A DNA stretch of 64,000 bases, taken from NCBI RefSeq assembly GCF_965221945.1, contig NZ_OZ244925.1:2542001-2606000 (forward strand). Direction: 5' to 3'. The notes below the pieces were generated by a model. That model saw nothing but the letters and a program-made list of their open reading frames with translations, had not been told where the DNA came from and did not search any database. The DNA comes from Poriferisodalis sp965221945. Lineage in GTDB: Bacteria; Actinomycetota; Acidimicrobiia; Acidimicrobiales; Poriferisodalaceae. The position numbers and the translations under genes were made by a program. Shown piece by piece: positions 17,016 to 24,888 of the stretch (the stretch's first letter is position 1; each line of letters opens with the position of its first letter).

Positions 17016-17612
17016 GTGAGTAGGTCAGCGCCGGCTCTGGCGCCGCTCTTCAGGTCAGATCAACAACTGCGCATCCTCGGGGTCCTCTTCGCCGGCACTG
17101 GAAGCGAACTCACAATCGGGGCAATCGCCGAACGAGCGCGCGTCGCGCAAGCCACGGTGAGCAGGGAAGTGGCACGACTTGAAGAGCACGGGCTCCTGGT
17201 CACCCGCCTGCTGGGCCGCAACAGGCTCGTCCGCCCCAATTGGGAACTTCCGTGGGCCCCGGAACTCCGCTCCATACTGCTCCAGACTGTCGGCGTGCTG
17301 GGACGTCTCGGTGACGCGCTGGCTGGCGTTGAGGATGTGGACGATGCGTTTGTCTACGGCTCGTGGGCAAGCCGCTTTGTAGGCGAGCCCGGCCTCTTTC
17401 CCAACGACATCGATGTCGCTGTGATTGGCATAGCGCCGCTGCGGGTGGTTCGCGCGGCATGCCGTGACGTCGAAGAGGATCTGCGGGTAGAGGTCAACCC
17501 CATCGTGATCGACCGTGAGAGCTGGGACTCCCCTTCGCCGGAACCGTTCGTCGCTCATATTCGAGAGCAGCCCCTGGTGCCGATCGTGCTAGAAGTCGAA
17601 CGTGGCGTCTGA
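17016..17612 (+). CDS. Winged-helix DNA-binding + nucleotidyltransferase (MNT) antitoxin
   Basis: A 198-residue fusion. Residues 15-75 form a MarR/ArsR-like winged helix (ELTIGAIAERARVAQATVSR then EVARLEEHGLL). Residues 105-165 are a minimal nucleotidyltransferase with Gly115-Ser116 (FVYGSWASRFVG) and the acidic pair Asp131/Asp133 (PNDIDVAVIG). GTG 17016 is chosen because a TATAAT box lies 7 bp upstream; an open frame continues upstream into the IS but would be expressed only from there. It overlaps the HEPN gene by 11 bp. Likely an autoregulated antitoxin of the HEPN/MNT class. Confidence 0.8.
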   Translation: MSRSAPALAPLFRSDQQLRILGVLFAGTGSELTIGAIAERARVAQATVSREVARLEEHGLLVTRLLGRNRLVRPNWELPWAPELRSILLQTVGVLGRLGDALAGVEDVDDAFVYGSWASRFVGEPGLFPNDIDVAVIGIAPLRVVRAACRDVEEDLRVEVNPIVIDRESWDSPSPEPFVAHIREQPLVPIVLEVERGV

Positions 17613-18048
17613 CTGGCTTGCTGAAGCGATCGCGACCCGCCGGATTGAACGAGTCAAGGCCAACATGGGAGCGGCTGGCGAACGCGTCAACGACGCCAGA
17701 CGACACGTCGCGTCGGCTCGCAAGCTCGCTGAGAGCGACACAACCCTCGCCATGTCCGCATGCCACGACGCCATCCGCAAGGCCCTGGTTGGGCACATGT
17801 CGGCACACGGACTCCGAGTGCGCGCTGGCGAAGGTGCCCACCGCTTGGCGATTGACTACGCCAGGCGCGAATTGGCAGGAGCCATTTCCGCGAGCGATCT
17901 CGTCGATGCGAACGAGATCCGTCAGGATCGGGCGCTCGCAGAATACGGGGACTTTGCTTCCAGGAAGCTCAACGCGACTCATGTCCGCGCAGCAGCCGAT
18001 GTAGCCGAACGCATCGTCAACGCCGTTGCGCGTGCACTCGCTTCTTGA
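17602..18048 (+). CDS. HEPN-domain protein, putative toxin partner of the wHTH-MNT
   Basis: A 148-residue, mostly helical protein starting at a GTG inside the antitoxin gene's end. Residues 45-100 (LAMSACHDAIRKALVGHMSA, then an R-rich stretch ending GEGAHR) resemble SAV_6107-type HEPN proteins; Arg74-x5-His80 is the candidate RNase motif. HEPN toxins cut RNA; pairing with an overlapping MNT gene is the standard toxin-antitoxin layout. A hairpin at 18128-18161 follows. It is the gene nearest the old end of the CRISPR array. Activity is inferred, not shown. Confidence 0.72.
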   Translation: MASDWLAEAIATRRIERVKANMGAAGERVNDARRHVASARKLAESDTTLAMSACHDAIRKALVGHMSAHGLRVRAGEGAHRLAIDYARRELAGAISASDLVDANEIRQDRALAEYGDFASRKLNATHVRAAADVAERIVNAVARALAS

Positions 18049-18127
18049 ACCGCCGGGCTGAGTCTCAGTCGAGGCTGAAGAACTCGGCAAGGCCGAACCA
18101 AGTTCCGACCACCGCTCAGTACGCGAC

Positions 18128-18161
18128 AGCGCCCCCGAACGGTTTCACGTTTGAGGGCGCT
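18128..18161. terminator. Long imperfect hairpin between the HEPN gene and the CRISPR array
   Basis: Arms of 14 nt (AGCGCCCCCGAACG and CGTTTGAGGGCGCT) pair with two mismatches around a 6-nt loop. It lies between a plus-strand gene and the distal end of a minus-strand CRISPR transcript, so a bidirectional terminator is likely. The rest of 18049-18338 shows no gene. Confidence 0.6.
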
Positions 18162-18338
18162 GCCTGGTCTGTCAGTTTTGGGTTGTGTGAGTGAGGCGAA
18201 CCTCACCGGCGAGAGCGTAGCCGTTGGTCCATAGCTCGCGACGGAGGCCAACCCGTCGTCACGCCTGTTCTCGACCCAAGAGGGATCCCCCGCCTCGAGC
18301 AACGTCCAAGAGCACGAAGCCGCACGCAGCTCACCAAT

Positions 18339-19161
18339 GCTCAATGAAGAACGAGCCAATCGACCCGTCAAACGCTCTCGAGGAGCCAGCCAACCGGTGT
18401 TCACACAGGTGCTTCAATGAAGGGCGGGTCAATTGACCCGCCAAGTCTGTGGGCTGAGTGATCTCTTGGTCGAGCCGACGCTCCGCTCAACAAAGGGAAG
18501 GGGAATACTCCCTCTCCAACAGGTGCTCCGCTGTCTGGGCCTCGATCCGAGCGTCCACTGCTCAACAAAGGGAGGCGGAGCATTCCCCCTGCAACCGGAT
18601 CCCGAGGCCTGTGTTCGGGCGCCTCAGCCAGCTCGCTCAACAAAGGAAGGGGAAATGTTCCCCCTTCAAGGAGCACCGTCGGCACTCCTCCCGGCGGGGT
18701 GTACGTCGCTCAACAAAGGAAGGGGAAGCGGCACCGGTATGGCGCTACCTGGTGCGCTCAACAAAGGAAGGGGAAATATTCCCCCTTCAAGCTCTTCCAC
18801 AGCAGCACCCACCGAACCAGTCAACATCGCTCAACAAAGGAAGGGGAAATATTCCCCCTTCAAGGAGCGACCGCCGGGACGTGCGGGCTGGTGGCGAGCC
18901 GCGCTCAACAAAGGAAGGGGAAATATTCCCCCTTCAAGATCTTGGGTCCTCCTTGTTCCAGCCGCCGGCACTATTCGCTCAACAAAGGAAGGGGAAATAT
19001 TCCCCCTTCAAGACACCTCCTGATGCAGATCGACATAGGACGCACTCGGCGCTCAACAAAGGAAGGGGAAATATTCCCCCTTCAAGCGGACACCCTGCGA
19101 GCCGAGCAGATGCGCGACCCTCGTCGCTCAACAAAGGAAGGGGAAATATTCCCCCTTCAAG
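18339..19161 (-). CRISPR. CRISPR array, 12 repeats of about 36 bp, transcribed leftward from the cas2 side
   Basis: The plus-strand repeat begins GCTCAACAAAGG, has the GGGGAAATATTCCCC dyad, and ends CCCTTCAAG. Starts: 18339, 18411, 18485, 18560, 18635, 18708, 18756, 18829, 18903, 18977, 19051, 19126. The last six are identical; 18635 has one change in the dyad; 18485 and 18560 have several; 18339 and 18411 are strongly diverged. The unit at 18708 is truncated to 20 bp. Spacers are 37-39 bp except a 28-bp remnant at 18728-18755. Consensus repeats lie next to cas2, so the leader is at 19162-19291 and the oldest end is on the left. Transcript-sense repeats begin CTTGAAGGGG and end TTTGTTGAGC. 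Confidence 0.97.
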
Positions 19162-19291
19162 CCTTGCTGCCACGTTACGTGACAATACAGGGACGAAACG
19201 GGCCGATTTAGCCACAATGCGCGCGAATTGGGTATCTCCGCGAGAAGCTGAGTATGAAATTTTCAAGGAGCACTGCGGGTTCGCAGGATTC
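19162..19291 (-). promoter_or_regulatory. Putative CRISPR leader
   Basis: The 130 bp between the last consensus repeat and the cas2 stop codon carries no gene and abuts the most conserved repeats. By position it is the leader where new spacers are inserted and where the array promoter may lie, unless the array is read through from the cas operon. No -10/-35 was assigned. Confidence 0.6.
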
Positions 19292-19582
19292 TCACAGGAT
19301 CCATGGATTGCCTGTGTGGTGATCGAGGTCGACTCCGAGAGTGGTCTTGGCTTCCTGAATGGAACTTCGGAACCGGTAGAGGGAGATCGAGTCGCGGCTC
19401 CAGTCGATTGTGTCTTCCAAGTCGGCTCGAAGCTTGGCCAATGCAGCTGGAGTCACCCGACACTCAAAGACTGAGTACTGCACGCGTTGACCATATTCTG
19501 CGCACAGATCCGAGACGCGCTTGAGGCGCTTGGCGTCTGACTTCTTGTCGGTGGCGATGTCGTAGGTCACGAGTACATCCAT
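19292..19582 (-). CDS. cas2: CRISPR-associated endoribonuclease/adaptation protein Cas2
   Basis: A 96-residue Cas2 of normal length. It starts MDVLVTYDIATDKKSDAKRL, with Asp8 at the conserved ferredoxin-fold position, and contains QRVQYSVFECRVTPAAL. Cas2 bridges Cas1 dimers in the spacer-integration complex. It starts 2 bp after the cas1 stop and is the last cas gene before the leader and array. Confidence 0.96.
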   Translation of the reverse strand: MDVLVTYDIATDKKSDAKRLKRVSDLCAEYGQRVQYSVFECRVTPAALAKLRADLEDTIDWSRDSISLYRFRSSIQEAKTTLGVDLDHHTGNPWIL

Positions 19583-19584
19583 CG

Positions 19585-20598
19585 CTACGACAGGATAAAT
19601 GGCGCGTATACGGGCAGATCGCCTCGCAAGTGCCGCGCAAGGAGGGTTGCTTGGACTGTCGGGAGCGCCCAGCGGTCGATCGAGCGCTCAAGCACGGCGT
19701 GCCGGAACGAGTGCTCACGATGCTCTTCCCAGCGTTCGAGCAGGCGGGGCCGACCAACGTCATTGAGGTAGACGGCGCCGCCGGGCACCCGTTCAAAATC
19801 ACCCGGTCCAAGTTGCCGGCGCCGAACCAGCGTAACGACGAATCGATCACAGACTGGGCGAAACTCCTCAGCCAAGTCGAGCGCGAGCGACGGCCTGCCG
19901 GATCTTGCACGATGCAAGAAGCCAACTTGGTAGTCGAGGCCAACCGCATCTAGGCCACCGATGAGTTCAGTGGACAGGAGGCCATAGCAGTAGCTCAAGG
20001 CAGCATTGACTGGATCGCGAGGCGGCCGGCGCGTGCGGGACACGAAGCGCAAGGGGCTTTCTGCCAGCGCCTGGCCGACACAAGCGAAGTGCAGCCGCGC
20101 AGCGTCACCTTCAATGCCGCGCAGATGATCCCCGTCACGGGCGCTTGCGATACGGCTCAGCCGCTCACGGATGAGCTTAGCTCTCCTCCGAAGCGTGCTG
20201 GCGAGTGTGCCGCTCGCGTCGCGCGCCCACCGATCGACAACCGTGGAGGAATTCCGGAGCTTGGCCGCTACGAACCTACGTGCGAGGTCGAGGGACTGGT
20301 CTTCGTTGGCAGCGACGGCGTGCTGGGCCGTCCGGAGATGGACATTGCCACCCATAGGGCCACCACAGACGAAGCGGAGCGATCCGTTACGCCTCAGGGA
20401 TGCGACACGGATCCCACGCTCGGCACAACCGGCCAAGGCGTCTGATGTGACCTGGGCGCGGCCGAGGAGTATGAGACTGTCGATGCCCTCCATCGGAATT
20501 CTGGTAGCGCCAGATTCCCGAGTCACCGTCAGCGATCCGCGGCGGAACCCGACCTTGGCGCGATGCTCAGTGACGTACACGGTGCTCAAAACCTTCAC
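19585..20598 (-). CDS. cas1: CRISPR-associated integrase Cas1
   Basis: A 337-residue Cas1. The metal-binding residues are Glu163 (RGIEGDAAR), His229 and the acidic pair around 241-245 in GFLHRARSGRPSLALDLAEE. It integrates new spacers with Cas2. Its ATG overlaps the cas4 stop by 4 bp. In many type I-G loci cas4 and cas1 are one fused gene; here they are separate but translationally coupled. Confidence 0.97.
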   Translation of the reverse strand: MKVLSTVYVTEHRAKVGFRRGSLTVTRESGATRIPMEGIDSLILLGRAQVTSDALAGCAERGIRVASLRRNGSLRFVCGGPMGGNVHLRTAQHAVAANEDQSLDLARRFVAAKLRNSSTVVDRWARDASGTLASTLRRRAKLIRERLSRIASARDGDHLRGIEGDAARLHFACVGQALAESPLRFVSRTRRPPRDPVNAALSYCYGLLSTELIGGLDAVGLDYQVGFLHRARSGRPSLALDLAEEFRPVCDRFVVTLVRRRQLGPGDFERVPGGAVYLNDVGRPRLLERWEEHREHSFRHAVLERSIDRWALPTVQATLLARHLRGDLPVYAPFILS

Positions 20599-21200
20599 AC
20601 CATCAACTCCTCTGCGGTCCGGCGACCGATGCGGTCAGCAGTCGCCGTGACGTGGGGCAGGCAGTGCGGCTCGAGCTGGCATTCATCGCAGCGACTGTCA
20701 TTTGGCGCAGCCGGCAGCTTTCCAGAAATCATCTGATCTCGAATCGCCGTGACCACGTCGACGACCGCCGAACGCAGATGCGCGTCGAGGACGACAATCT
20801 CTCGCCGCCGTGGGCCGCCGTACCAAACAAATCCCGACGGAATCTCGACTTGCAGCATCTCCTCCAAGCACATCGCCTGCGCGCATACCTGTAAATCCGC
20901 TGCTCGACCGTGGCGCGTCCCGGATTTGTGCTCCACGGGGAATATGTCGCCGTCACGAATCTCGACAGCATCCGCCCGACCAGACAAGCCCAAGTGTTCG
21001 CTCCACAGCGGAATGGAGCGCAACGTCAACACACCTCGCTCACGGCGGTGCTTGCCGCTGTCGACGCGGCGATGCGCCCGGGTACCTCGCACGGTGTGCG
21101 CATTGTCCGCCCAGACGCCGTCGCCGTGAATCAACGCGCATTGGCGTTCGCAATATTCATAGTGCTCGAGGGCCGAGATCAGGACGATGGGCTCAAGCAT
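20595..21200 (-). CDS. cas4: CRISPR-associated exonuclease Cas4
   Basis: A 201-residue RecB-family nuclease. Start ATG 21200 shares its A with the preceding TAA (TAATG), and the longer open frame upstream lies inside the cas8-like gene. Iron-sulfur cysteines are Cys17 and Cys21 in EYCERQC and the C-terminal group Cys171, Cys174 and Cys180 (CDECQLEPHC). Nuclease residues lie in PVEHKSGT (Glu90, Lys92) with an Asp near 77. Cas4 trims prespacers and selects the PAM-proximal end before Cas1-Cas2 integration. Confidence 0.95.
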   Translation of the reverse strand: MLEPIVLISALEHYEYCERQCALIHGDGVWADNAHTVRGTRAHRRVDSGKHRRERGVLTLRSIPLWSEHLGLSGRADAVEIRDGDIFPVEHKSGTRHGRAADLQVCAQAMCLEEMLQVEIPSGFVWYGGPRRREIVVLDAHLRSAVVDVVTAIRDQMISGKLPAAPNDSRCDECQLEPHCLPHVTATADRIGRRTAEELMV

Positions 21201-22108
21201 TAGAGAGCCTCTGACCCGATACCGCGAGTTTGATCTTTGCCCTGCCAGATGAACTCGACACTCTTCCATGCTGCATGGACACCCATTCGGCGCCATGTGT
21301 CGAGGCGGTACGGATTCCACGCGTCCAGCAGAGCGTCGATGCCGCTCTTGGCTACGGGACTGCTCCATGCGGGCCATGTCATCCGCGGTACGTCATCATC
21401 AGCCGCGTTCCAGCCACGCTGTCGGGCGAAACTCAGGACGCCTTCGCGCGCGCCGGAGCGTTGGCTGCCGGAACCTCGTATCGGAAATAGTGCGAGTCCA
21501 AAGAAGGCGAGTACCTCAATCACCGGGTCAACTCGCTTGTCGGAGGCGTCTCCGAGCGCGGTAATGCGGGTTACGTCGAACCCCAGCCCATTGGCATTGA
21601 CGCGCCGAGCCTCGCCGGCGAGAGTCGCAGCGACACGATCTCGTAGATCACCAACAAGACCATGAACACGCGCCAAGCGGAAGTGGATTGTTCTGTTGGA
21701 CCCTGGAGCAGCGGGCGCCAGTTTGGAACGTGCGACGATCATTGATTCTGGTTTGCTTGCGTCGACATGCATGTCCGTGTACGTCGACGACAACGACCAA
21801 GCGTCCTTGTGGCCCCTGCCTTTGCTTGCCCGCTCGCGAAAGATTGGCAGTGGGATGTTCGGTACTGTCGGCTCGCATGATCGCCAGTCTTCTGCGATTG
21901 GCATATCACCGATGCGATCGCTATCCGGCCACGATTCGACAACCGCGTCGACGGGATTGATATCACCGTCACATACAAGGACGGCGTGCGGGCTTGGGCT
22001 CTCAGTCCACGACAGACGAAGATTGGGCACCAAGACGGTGGTGCCAACGGCGGCTAACCATGCGTTGAGCCACGACGCCGGGAGCCCCGGGCACTCGAGT
22101 TCTGTCAT
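21200..22108 (-). CDS. Type I-G Cas8-like (Csb3/Cas8u-like) effector subunit, divergent
   Basis: A 302-residue protein of Cascade position. ATG 22108 shares its A with the cas3 stop (TGATG). The N-terminus, SWLNAWLAAVGTTVLVPNLRL followed by SWTE-SPSP, has the L-x-AxGxxxL layout that opens Cas8/Csx17/Csb3-type proteins. The middle has a FRLARVHGLVGDLRDRV segment and the C-terminus SVEFIWQGKDQ. The other effector genes (csb1, csb2, cas3) are accounted for, leaving this as the large-subunit candidate. It is much shorter than Csx17. Exact family assignment is uncertain. Confidence 0.7.
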   Translation of the reverse strand: MTELECPGLPASWLNAWLAAVGTTVLVPNLRLSWTESPSPHAVLVCDGDINPVDAVVESWPDSDRIGDMPIAEDWRSCEPTVPNIPLPIFRERASKGRGHKDAWSLSSTYTDMHVDASKPESMIVARSKLAPAAPGSNRTIHFRLARVHGLVGDLRDRVAATLAGEARRVNANGLGFDVTRITALGDASDKRVDPVIEVLAFFGLALFPIRGSGSQRSGAREGVLSFARQRGWNAADDDVPRMTWPAWSSPVAKSGIDALLDAWNPYRLDTWRRMGVHAAWKSVEFIWQGKDQTRGIGSEAL

Positions 22109-24888
22109 CAGCGCACCTCTGTCGCTGCCGACACGATGTGATCCGCCTGCCTCACAATGGCTTCGAGCAGAGCGACGCCCCAAGGGCCGAATCGGTCATT
22201 CAGGCGCGCGAAACGCTCGGGCTGCTCCCAATCGACTCGGGCCAGATCCGCGCTGGCTGACACCGGCACACCTTCGATCTCGTACTCGACGATCGCATCG
22301 GTTCCGTCGACGGCGGGCAAGACGAGCGGTCTGCCCCAGCCGTGGTGGCTCACTACCAAGTGCAGAAGTAGGTCCGTGTCAAGACCGTCCGCCGGGTCAG
22401 CGTTGCTGCACAGCCAGCTGCGCACAAGACGGGCCGAGAGTTCCTCGTGCCGGCCGCCACGGGGCCAGCCTGCGGCGACTCTTGCCGCCGCCCACCGCCG
22501 ACGGGCCACCTTCGACTTGGCCAGCGCTGGTTCTCCCGGTTCGCCGTCCCTGAGCCAACCTTGAAACCGCCGGTCGGCCTTGCCAAGATCGTGAGATTCG
22601 CCAGCACGCGCGATCACCTCGACTGACTCGCGTTCGACGCCGAGAGCCTCAGCGATCCTCTTGGCGCGAGAGCCCACCGCAGCACCGTGTCGATCCAGTT
22701 CGACCGCCTCGGGAGAAAGCGATACCTCGTCGAACTCGTCGTACGACGAGCCGCCCTCGTCACCGCTTCTCAATTGAAGCCGACTGACCTCGCCAGCGAC
22801 GTCCGCAGGCTGCGGCACGAGTTGGTTGAGGAACTCAGTCCATGCTGCCTCAGTCAGACCCGCGGCCTGATGCTCGCGCAGCACTTCGATCAATGCCGAT
22901 GCGGCTCTGTTTCGTTCGTCGTCATCGGATTCTTCAACTTCAAGTTGCAGTACGCCCGCGACTTCGGTGGCTACGTCGGCGCCACAAGAATGCCGTAGCG
23001 CAACCGCATCAAGCGGCAAACCTGCATCAGCGAGAGAGTCGTCAGTGACGATCGCCGATGACTCGGGTGCCCAGCCAAATTCATCGAGCAGTCCCCTATT
23101 CGCTTCCAACACCACGGTGTCGCCGGGCCGCAGCTGGAAATTACTGACTCCTTCGATGGTGGTGCCGTCAGATCCGAGCCGGCACATCGCCTCGTCGTCA
23201 CGCAAAATGTCGCGGAATTCGCGAAGAGGTACGTCGACAGTCTCTGTGGCCCGGGGACGCGGCCACAATCGGTTCCCGGCGGGCGGAACGTGGCAGCGCC
23301 ATATGAGCGAGACCGATCGATCTTGATCTGCGATGCCTGAGAAGTACGGCTCGACCGGGGCCTCGCCCGGCGGTGGGGTCGAGGTCTTCGTCCATTCCCA
23401 CAGCAAGGCCGGCAAGACCTCGGGCGCCCTGCCAAGGTCTTCCATGGGCGCACCGAGCACGTTTGCAACTCGTCGCGGCGAGACGTCAACATCGACAGCG
23501 AATCCTTGCGCGCGTTCGAGCTGCTCGAGCACAGACGCGGGCTCTTCCCCATACACGGGCCAGCCCTGATTGCTTCCACCATCCCGCTTCGGCGGCGGCA
23601 AGTGCACGTAGATCGCACGGGAGTGCGAGAACTCACCGAGCCGATTGAGCCGGCCGAGACGTTGGATGAGGGATCGAACACCGCACTGTTCAGTCACTAG
23701 GAACTCGAAATCGACATCCGCGCCGACTTCGAGCGTTTGAGTGGCAACAACGACGAGCGTGCATACCCGCGGCGTTGCCGCTCGACTTGCTGAGACACCA
23801 TTCTCGGGATCCAAGATGCGTTGCCGAATGCACTCCGCTTCTCGTTCCCGGTTGCGTCCCGTCAACAGCAGCACGTCGGCTTGGCTCCCAAGTCGCGGAC
23901 CAAGTGCGGAGAACACGTCCCTCGCGCAAGAGGGGGTGTTGGTGAACACGACGCACGATGTCGGTTGGTCCACCCGTCCGATCAAGTCAATGGCAGCGTC
24001 CACGAGGAGCTTCGGCGCGCTGCCTTTCGCTTCGTTGCGCACTTCGAGCCGTTTGGGCGCGTCGAGGCGCTCTTGCACGATCACATGGGCGAGATCCGCA
24101 TCGTCGAGCTCGAATCGGTCGTCGGTTGCGTCCCCGGTGGCGGTGAGCGACACGATCTGCGCGCTGGAACGCTCCTTGCGCAGGACAGGTGCTGCGGTCG
24201 GGACGCACTCCGCCAACGCGGGCACAAGCCGCATGAGGTGTGCAGCTAGATGTGCCTCGTCGACGAGCACCAAGCTGTCTGTGCCTGCGAGAGCAGCATC
24301 GATGGGCCGCATTGAACGGGACGAGCCATAGCCGCGAAACAGCAGCCGGGAGCCGAACATTGGCACTGTTGACAAGATCACTGCCGGCTGCGAAGGCTCA
24401 CGGGGCCGGTTGGCAGCGATGCCACCGCGGAGCCTCACGATCTGCAGAGGTACCTCGCCGTCTGCGCCCGACAGGCTCTTCAGGCGTAACGTCACAGCGG
24501 CGAGCGTCTCGCGCTGATCCTCACCACTCGCCCTGCTTGGCTCTCGCAACAGGCTCGCTATGTGCTCGGCGTGCTCATGGGTCGCGTCGACGAGCAGCCT
24601 GCGATTTACGATCCACCAGATTCGAGTCGGCGCCACGCGCCGACACAGTTCAGAACTCGCATCGGCAGCGAGCCACCACACCGCAATATCAAGACATGCA
24701 GTCTTGCCCAGCCCCGTCGGGATCCCAATCTCCTGCGGCCATCCGCCGCCGGTACGCACCTGCTCTGCAAGTCGCGACTGCCACGGGAAAGGACGCCGGC
24801 CGTCGTTGACGGCGGCATAGAACGCATTGAAGCTCGGCATGTCGGGTAGTGACCGAGCGTCGGCAGCAGGCGTCAGAGCTTCAGTCAC
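22108..24888 (-). CDS. cas3: Type I-G helicase-nuclease Cas3 with C-terminal HD domain
   Basis: About 926 residues. A superfamily 2 helicase comes first: Walker A GIPTGLGKT (about 55-63), DEAH box LVLVDEAHLAAH, SLTATGD, and motif VI LIQRLGRLNRLG. The HD nuclease is at the C-terminus (about 763-926) with GESHDLGKADRRF and VVSHHGWGRP. Helicase-then-HD order is the hallmark of type I-G (I-U) Cas3, the reverse of other type I systems. GTG 24888 overlaps the csb2 stop by 8 bp; ATG 24840 is an alternative. It degrades target DNA recruited by Cascade. Confidence 0.94.
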   Translation of the reverse strand: MTEALTPAADARSLPDMPSFNAFYAAVNDGRRPFPWQSRLAEQVRTGGGWPQEIGIPTGLGKTACLDIAVWWLAADASSELCRRVAPTRIWWIVNRRLLVDATHEHAEHIASLLREPSRASGEDQRETLAAVTLRLKSLSGADGEVPLQIVRLRGGIAANRPREPSQPAVILSTVPMFGSRLLFRGYGSSRSMRPIDAALAGTDSLVLVDEAHLAAHLMRLVPALAECVPTAAPVLRKERSSAQIVSLTATGDATDDRFELDDADLAHVIVQERLDAPKRLEVRNEAKGSAPKLLVDAAIDLIGRVDQPTSCVVFTNTPSCARDVFSALGPRLGSQADVLLLTGRNREREAECIRQRILDPENGVSASRAATPRVCTLVVVATQTLEVGADVDFEFLVTEQCGVRSLIQRLGRLNRLGEFSHSRAIYVHLPPPKRDGGSNQGWPVYGEEPASVLEQLERAQGFAVDVDVSPRRVANVLGAPMEDLGRAPEVLPALLWEWTKTSTPPPGEAPVEPYFSGIADQDRSVSLIWRCHVPPAGNRLWPRPRATETVDVPLREFRDILRDDEAMCRLGSDGTTIEGVSNFQLRPGDTVVLEANRGLLDEFGWAPESSAIVTDDSLADAGLPLDAVALRHSCGADVATEVAGVLQLEVEESDDDERNRAASALIEVLREHQAAGLTEAAWTEFLNQLVPQPADVAGEVSRLQLRSGDEGGSSYDEFDEVSLSPEAVELDRHGAAVGSRAKRIAEALGVERESVEVIARAGESHDLGKADRRFQGWLRDGEPGEPALAKSKVARRRWAAARVAAGWPRGGRHEELSARLVRSWLCSNADPADGLDTDLLLHLVVSHHGWGRPLVLPAVDGTDAIVEYEIEGVPVSASADLARVDWEQPERFARLNDRFGPWGVALLEAIVRQADHIVSAATEVR

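Noticed and set aside
18265..18299. A possible thirteenth, even more degenerate CRISPR repeat
   Set aside because: It sits at the right distance before 18339 and shares an AAG-GGG-CCCC-CTCGAG outline, but identity to the consensus is too low to call.
18433..19474. Open reading frames across the CRISPR region giving repetitive peptides
   Set aside because: The peptide repetition only mirrors the 73-75 bp repeat-spacer period; no start signal or conserved domain.
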